The position numbers and the translations under genes are program-made. A DNA stretch of 9,300 nucleotides from Acetobacteraceae bacterium (GTDB lineage: Bacteria > Pseudomonadota > Alphaproteobacteria > Acetobacterales > Acetobacteraceae): NCBI GenBank assembly GCA_027340195.1, contig DAHWNE010000007.1, forward strand, positions 1 through 9,300, given 5' to 3'. The notes beneath the pieces were generated by a model, which had not been told where the DNA came from, ran no database searches, and saw nothing but the letters and a program-made list of their open reading frames with translations. Positions 7,117 to 9,300 of the stretch are shown here, one piece after another. Positions within the stretch are counted from its first letter, which is position 1, and each line of letters begins with the position of its first letter.

Positions 7117-8316
7117 TCACCCCCGCCAGCCTCGCAGCACCGCCAGCCCCTGCTCGAGATCGGCGATCAGATCCGCCACGTTCTCGAGCCCCACATGGAC
7201 CCGCATCAGCGGGCCGGCGAAATCCTCGCTCCCGGCGGTGCGGGTGATGAAGCCGGTGGTCGGCAGCACCAGGCTCTCGTAGCCGCCCCAGGAGGCGCCG
7301 ATGCCGAACAGCTCCAGCGCCTCGGCCATCGCGTGCGTTGCCTCCGGCGCGAACTCGGGCTGGAAGACCACTCCGAACAGCGAGCAGGCGCCGGTGAAGT
7401 CGCGCTTCCAGATCTCGTGACCCCGCGCGCCGGGCAGGGCGGGGTGCAGCACCTCCGCCACCTCGTCGCGGTCACGCAACCATTCCGCCACCGCGATGCC
7501 GGCGCGCATCTGCGCCTCCAGCCGCACCGCGAGCGTGCGCAGCCCGCGCAGGCAGAGCCAGCAATCATCCGGGCTGGCATATTGGCCGAGACCGCTCGCG
7601 CCGGCGTGCAGCCGTTTCCAGTCGGCCTCGTCGGCGACCGTGACGCTGCCGATCAGCAGGTCGGAATGTCCGCCGGCGTATTTCGTCAGCGCCTGGATCG
7701 AAACATCCACCCCGTGCGCGAACGGCTGAAAGAAATGAAACCCCCAGGTGTTGTCCATCAGCACCTTGGCGCCATGCGCGTGGGCGGCGCGGGCGAGGGC
7801 CGGGATGTCCTGCATCTCGAACGTGTGGCTGCCCGGGCTCTCCGTATAGACCACGGTGGTGTTGGGCCGCAGCAGGGAAGCGAGCTCCGCCTCGCCGATC
7901 TCCGGGCGGTAGAACGTCGTCTCCACGCCGAAGCGGGTCAACATGCCGGTGGCGAAATTGCGCGCCGGGCCATAGACGCTGTCGGGCATCAGGCAGTGAT
8001 CGCCGGCCTTCAGGAACGCCAGCAGCGGCACCGTGACCGCGGCCAGGCCCGAGCCGACGATGAAGCTGTGCGTGCCGCCCTCGATCTCGGCGATCATGTC
8101 GGCCAGCGCCCAATGCGTCTCGCTGCCGCCGAGCCCGTAGGTGAGCACATGCGCCCCGCGCTGCGCGGCCAGCGCCACCCGGTCCTTCATGGTGGGGTAG
8201 AGCACGGTCGAGCCGCGCAGCAGCGGCGGGTTGACGAAGCCGTGCACCCGCTTGCCGGCGCGGCCGGCGTGCGAGAGCCGGGTGCGAAAGCCGTGCTTTT
8301 CGGGATGGTCGGTCAT
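7117..8316 (-). CDS. metC: Cystathionine beta-lyase
   Basis: This PLP enzyme of the Cys/Met metabolism family splits cystathionine into homocysteine, pyruvate and ammonia in methionine synthesis. The 399-residue product has the features of the proteobacterial cystathionine beta-lyase branch: VNPPLLRGSTVLYPT near the N-terminus, YGLGGSETHWAL (residues 60-71), the cofactor-stacking segment after GSGLAAVT, Asp188 in VLMDNTWG (185-192), and the PLP-lysine motif QALTKYAGGHSD with Lys212. The C-terminal IGASWGGYESLVLP and LMRVHVGLENVADLIADL blocks complete the fold. The start at 8316 is chosen because its ATG overlaps the sseA stop as ATGA, typical of translational coupling; the frame is open a little further upstream. 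Members of this branch can also act on cysteine, so cysteine desulfhydrase activity is possible. Confidence 0.93.
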   Translation of the reverse strand: MTDHPEKHGFRTRLSHAGRAGKRVHGFVNPPLLRGSTVLYPTMKDRVALAAQRGAHVLTYGLGGSETHWALADMIAEIEGGTHSFIVGSGLAAVTVPLLAFLKAGDHCLMPDSVYGPARNFATGMLTRFGVETTFYRPEIGEAELASLLRPNTTVVYTESPGSHTFEMQDIPALARAAHAHGAKVLMDNTWGFHFFQPFAHGVDVSIQALTKYAGGHSDLLIGSVTVADEADWKRLHAGASGLGQYASPDDCWLCLRGLRTLAVRLEAQMRAGIAVAEWLRDRDEVAEVLHPALPGARGHEIWKRDFTGACSLFGVVFQPEFAPEATHAMAEALELFGIGASWGGYESLVLPTTGFITRTAGSEDFAGPLMRVHVGLENVADLIADLEQGLAVLRGWRG

Positions 8317-9158
8317 GCCGCGTCGCTCTCCACCGGCGTCGCGGGATGCGCGCCCCATTCGCTCCAGGACCCGTCATAGACGGCCGCCGGCGGCAGGCCG
8401 GCGAGCTGCATCCCCAGCGTCAAGATGCAGGCCGAGACCCCGCTGCCGCAGCTGGTCACCACCGGGCGGGCGCCGTCGATGCCGGCGGCGGCGAAGCGCG
8501 CGCGCAACTCGGCCGGCGGACGGAACGTGCCGTCCGGGTTGAGCAACTCGGTGTAGGGCAGGTTGCGGGAGCCGGGGATGCGCCCGGCCTTCATCCCCGG
8601 GCGCGGTTCCGGCGTGGTGCCGGCAAAGCGGCCGGCGGCGCGGGCGTCCAGCACCTGCTCCGCGCCGGCGTGCAGATTGTGCAGCATGTCGCCGATCCCG
8701 CGCAGCCGGGTGGGCCGGAAATGCGGGCGAAATACCGCCGGCGCCGGTGCCGGCGCGTCGCCCGCCTCCAGCGCGCGGCCCTCGGCGCGCCATTTCGGTA
8801 GGCCGCCGTCCAGCACCGCCGCGGCGTCGTGCCCGAACAGCCCCATCAGCCACCAGCCGCGCGCGGCCGAGGCCAGGCCCTTCTGGTCGTAGAATACCAC
8901 CCGCGTGTCGTTCGAGACGCCGAGCGCGCCGACCAGCCGGGCGAAGCGCCCGGCGGCGGGGACCATGTGCGGCAGATCGGTGTCGGGGTCGGCGATCTCG
9001 TCGATGTCGAAGAAGCGCGCGCCCGGGATATGCGCGGCGCGGAACTCGGTCCGTCCGTCCTTGGGTTCGTTCGGCAGGTATTTGGTGGCGTCGAAGACGA
9101 CCAAATCCGGCTTGCCCAGTTCGGCGGCAAGAAATTCGGTGGTGACGAGCGGGGTCAT
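8313..9158 (-). CDS. sseA: 3-Mercaptopyruvate sulfurtransferase (two-domain rhodanese family)
   Basis: This enzyme moves sulfur from 3-mercaptopyruvate to an acceptor such as a thiol or cyanide. The 281-residue product has two rhodanese domains. The N-terminal one lacks the cysteine and carries FDATKYLPNEPKDGRTEFRAAHIPGARFFDIDEIADP (an interrupted block at 22-58). The C-terminal one has the active loop CGSGVSA with Cys237, whose CGSG(V/T)(S/T)A form separates mercaptopyruvate sulfurtransferases from thiosulfate rhodaneses. A proline/alanine linker (134-141) joins the domains. The ATG at 9158 is preferred because AAGGA lies about ten bases upstream; an in-frame TTG at 9182 would add eight residues. 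It follows the tRNA-editing gene by 31 bases and overlaps metC by four, making a three-gene operon likely. Confidence 0.94.
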   Translation of the reverse strand: MTPLVTTEFLAAELGKPDLVVFDATKYLPNEPKDGRTEFRAAHIPGARFFDIDEIADPDTDLPHMVPAAGRFARLVGALGVSNDTRVVFYDQKGLASAARGWWLMGLFGHDAAAVLDGGLPKWRAEGRALEAGDAPAPAPAVFRPHFRPTRLRGIGDMLHNLHAGAEQVLDARAAGRFAGTTPEPRPGMKAGRIPGSRNLPYTELLNPDGTFRPPAELRARFAAAGIDGARPVVTSCGSGVSACILTLGMQLAGLPPAAVYDGSWSEWGAHPATPVESDAA

Positions 9159-9189
9159 CGGGGTCGGTTCCTTCGCGGGCAATGATGCG

Positions 9190-9300
9190 TCAGGGCGTCA
9201 GCGCAATCGTGATGCGGCGGTTCTGCTTGCCCTTGTTTTCGATCTTGAGCACCCGCACCGGCCCGATCTCGGCGGTGTTGGCGACATGGGTGCCGCCGCA
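9190..9300 (-). CDS. Alanyl-tRNA editing protein (AlaX-like), C-terminal fragment at the window edge
   Basis: Only the last 36 codons are inside the window. They read CGGTHVANTAEIGPVRVLKIENKGKQNRR in two overlapping landmarks: the CGGTHV motif at the edge, which supplies zinc-binding Cys and His in the editing domain shared by AlaRS, ThrRS and AlaX proteins, and a KIENKGKQNRRI tail that matches free-standing AlaX rather than the long synthetases. These proteins hydrolyse serine or glycine wrongly attached to tRNA-Ala. The stop is TGA at 9190-9192. The start and the first zinc motif lie beyond the right edge. The gene is upstream of sseA in the same direction. Confidence 0.85.
   Translation of the reverse strand, partial: CGGTHVANTAEIGPVRVLKIENKGKQNRRITIALTP

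Noticed and set aside
7195..8379. A 394-codon plus-strand open frame opposite metC.
   Set aside because: It is antisense to a clear PLP enzyme and its translation is rich in His, Gln, Arg and Gly with no domain.

Overview
The window reads as ordinary chromosome of a very GC-rich alphaproteobacterium. A family-level guess is Rhodospirillales/Acetobacteraceae, inferred from the protein families (DUF2125, FabI, the AlaX/SseA/cystathionine beta-lyase order), the codon use and the base composition; no rRNA or marker gene confirms it. Most of the window is densely packed housekeeping metabolism. One lower-GC patch of about 1.7 kb interrupts it.

Layout: (1) 1-1102, plus strand: the 3' part of a class I glutamine amidotransferase of the PuuD type, followed after 45 bases by a small single-domain cupin. 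(2) 1192-2184, plus strand: a membrane-anchored DUF2125 protein, converging on aroC with 15 bases between the stops. (3) 2200-3303, minus strand: chorismate synthase (aroC). (4) 3304-5071: a lower-GC stretch with about 600 bases of unassigned DNA, a ribbon-helix-helix (RHH) type reading frame broken by an in-frame TAA, and an intact 240-residue protein with an HNH/zinc-finger motif. (5) 5072-5914, minus strand: enoyl-ACP reductase (fabI), divergent from pdxH. (6) 6002-6604, plus strand: pyridoxamine 5'-phosphate oxidase (pdxH), then 6678-7115, an unrecognised 145-residue cytoplasmic protein. (7) 7117-9300, minus strand: an apparent operon read from right to left, with the 3' end of an alanyl-tRNA editing protein, then 3-mercaptopyruvate sulfurtransferase (sseA), then cystathionine beta-lyase (metC). 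sseA and metC overlap by four bases (ATGA).

How they work together: fabI and aroC serve fatty-acid elongation and the shikimate pathway. pdxH makes pyridoxal phosphate, the cofactor of the metC product. sseA and metC both handle sulfur amino acids, and their overlap suggests coupled translation. The PuuD-like protein and the cupin probably belong to a glutamylated-amine (putrescine/GABA type) catabolic group that extends beyond the left edge.

The most unusual part is 3304-5071. I see no transposase, integrase or clear end repeats there, but the base composition, the broken RHH frame and the HNH-like gene mark it as probable acquired DNA between two core genes. I did not find a convincing new multi-gene system. 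The RHH/HNH pair is the only candidate, and its first gene looks decayed.
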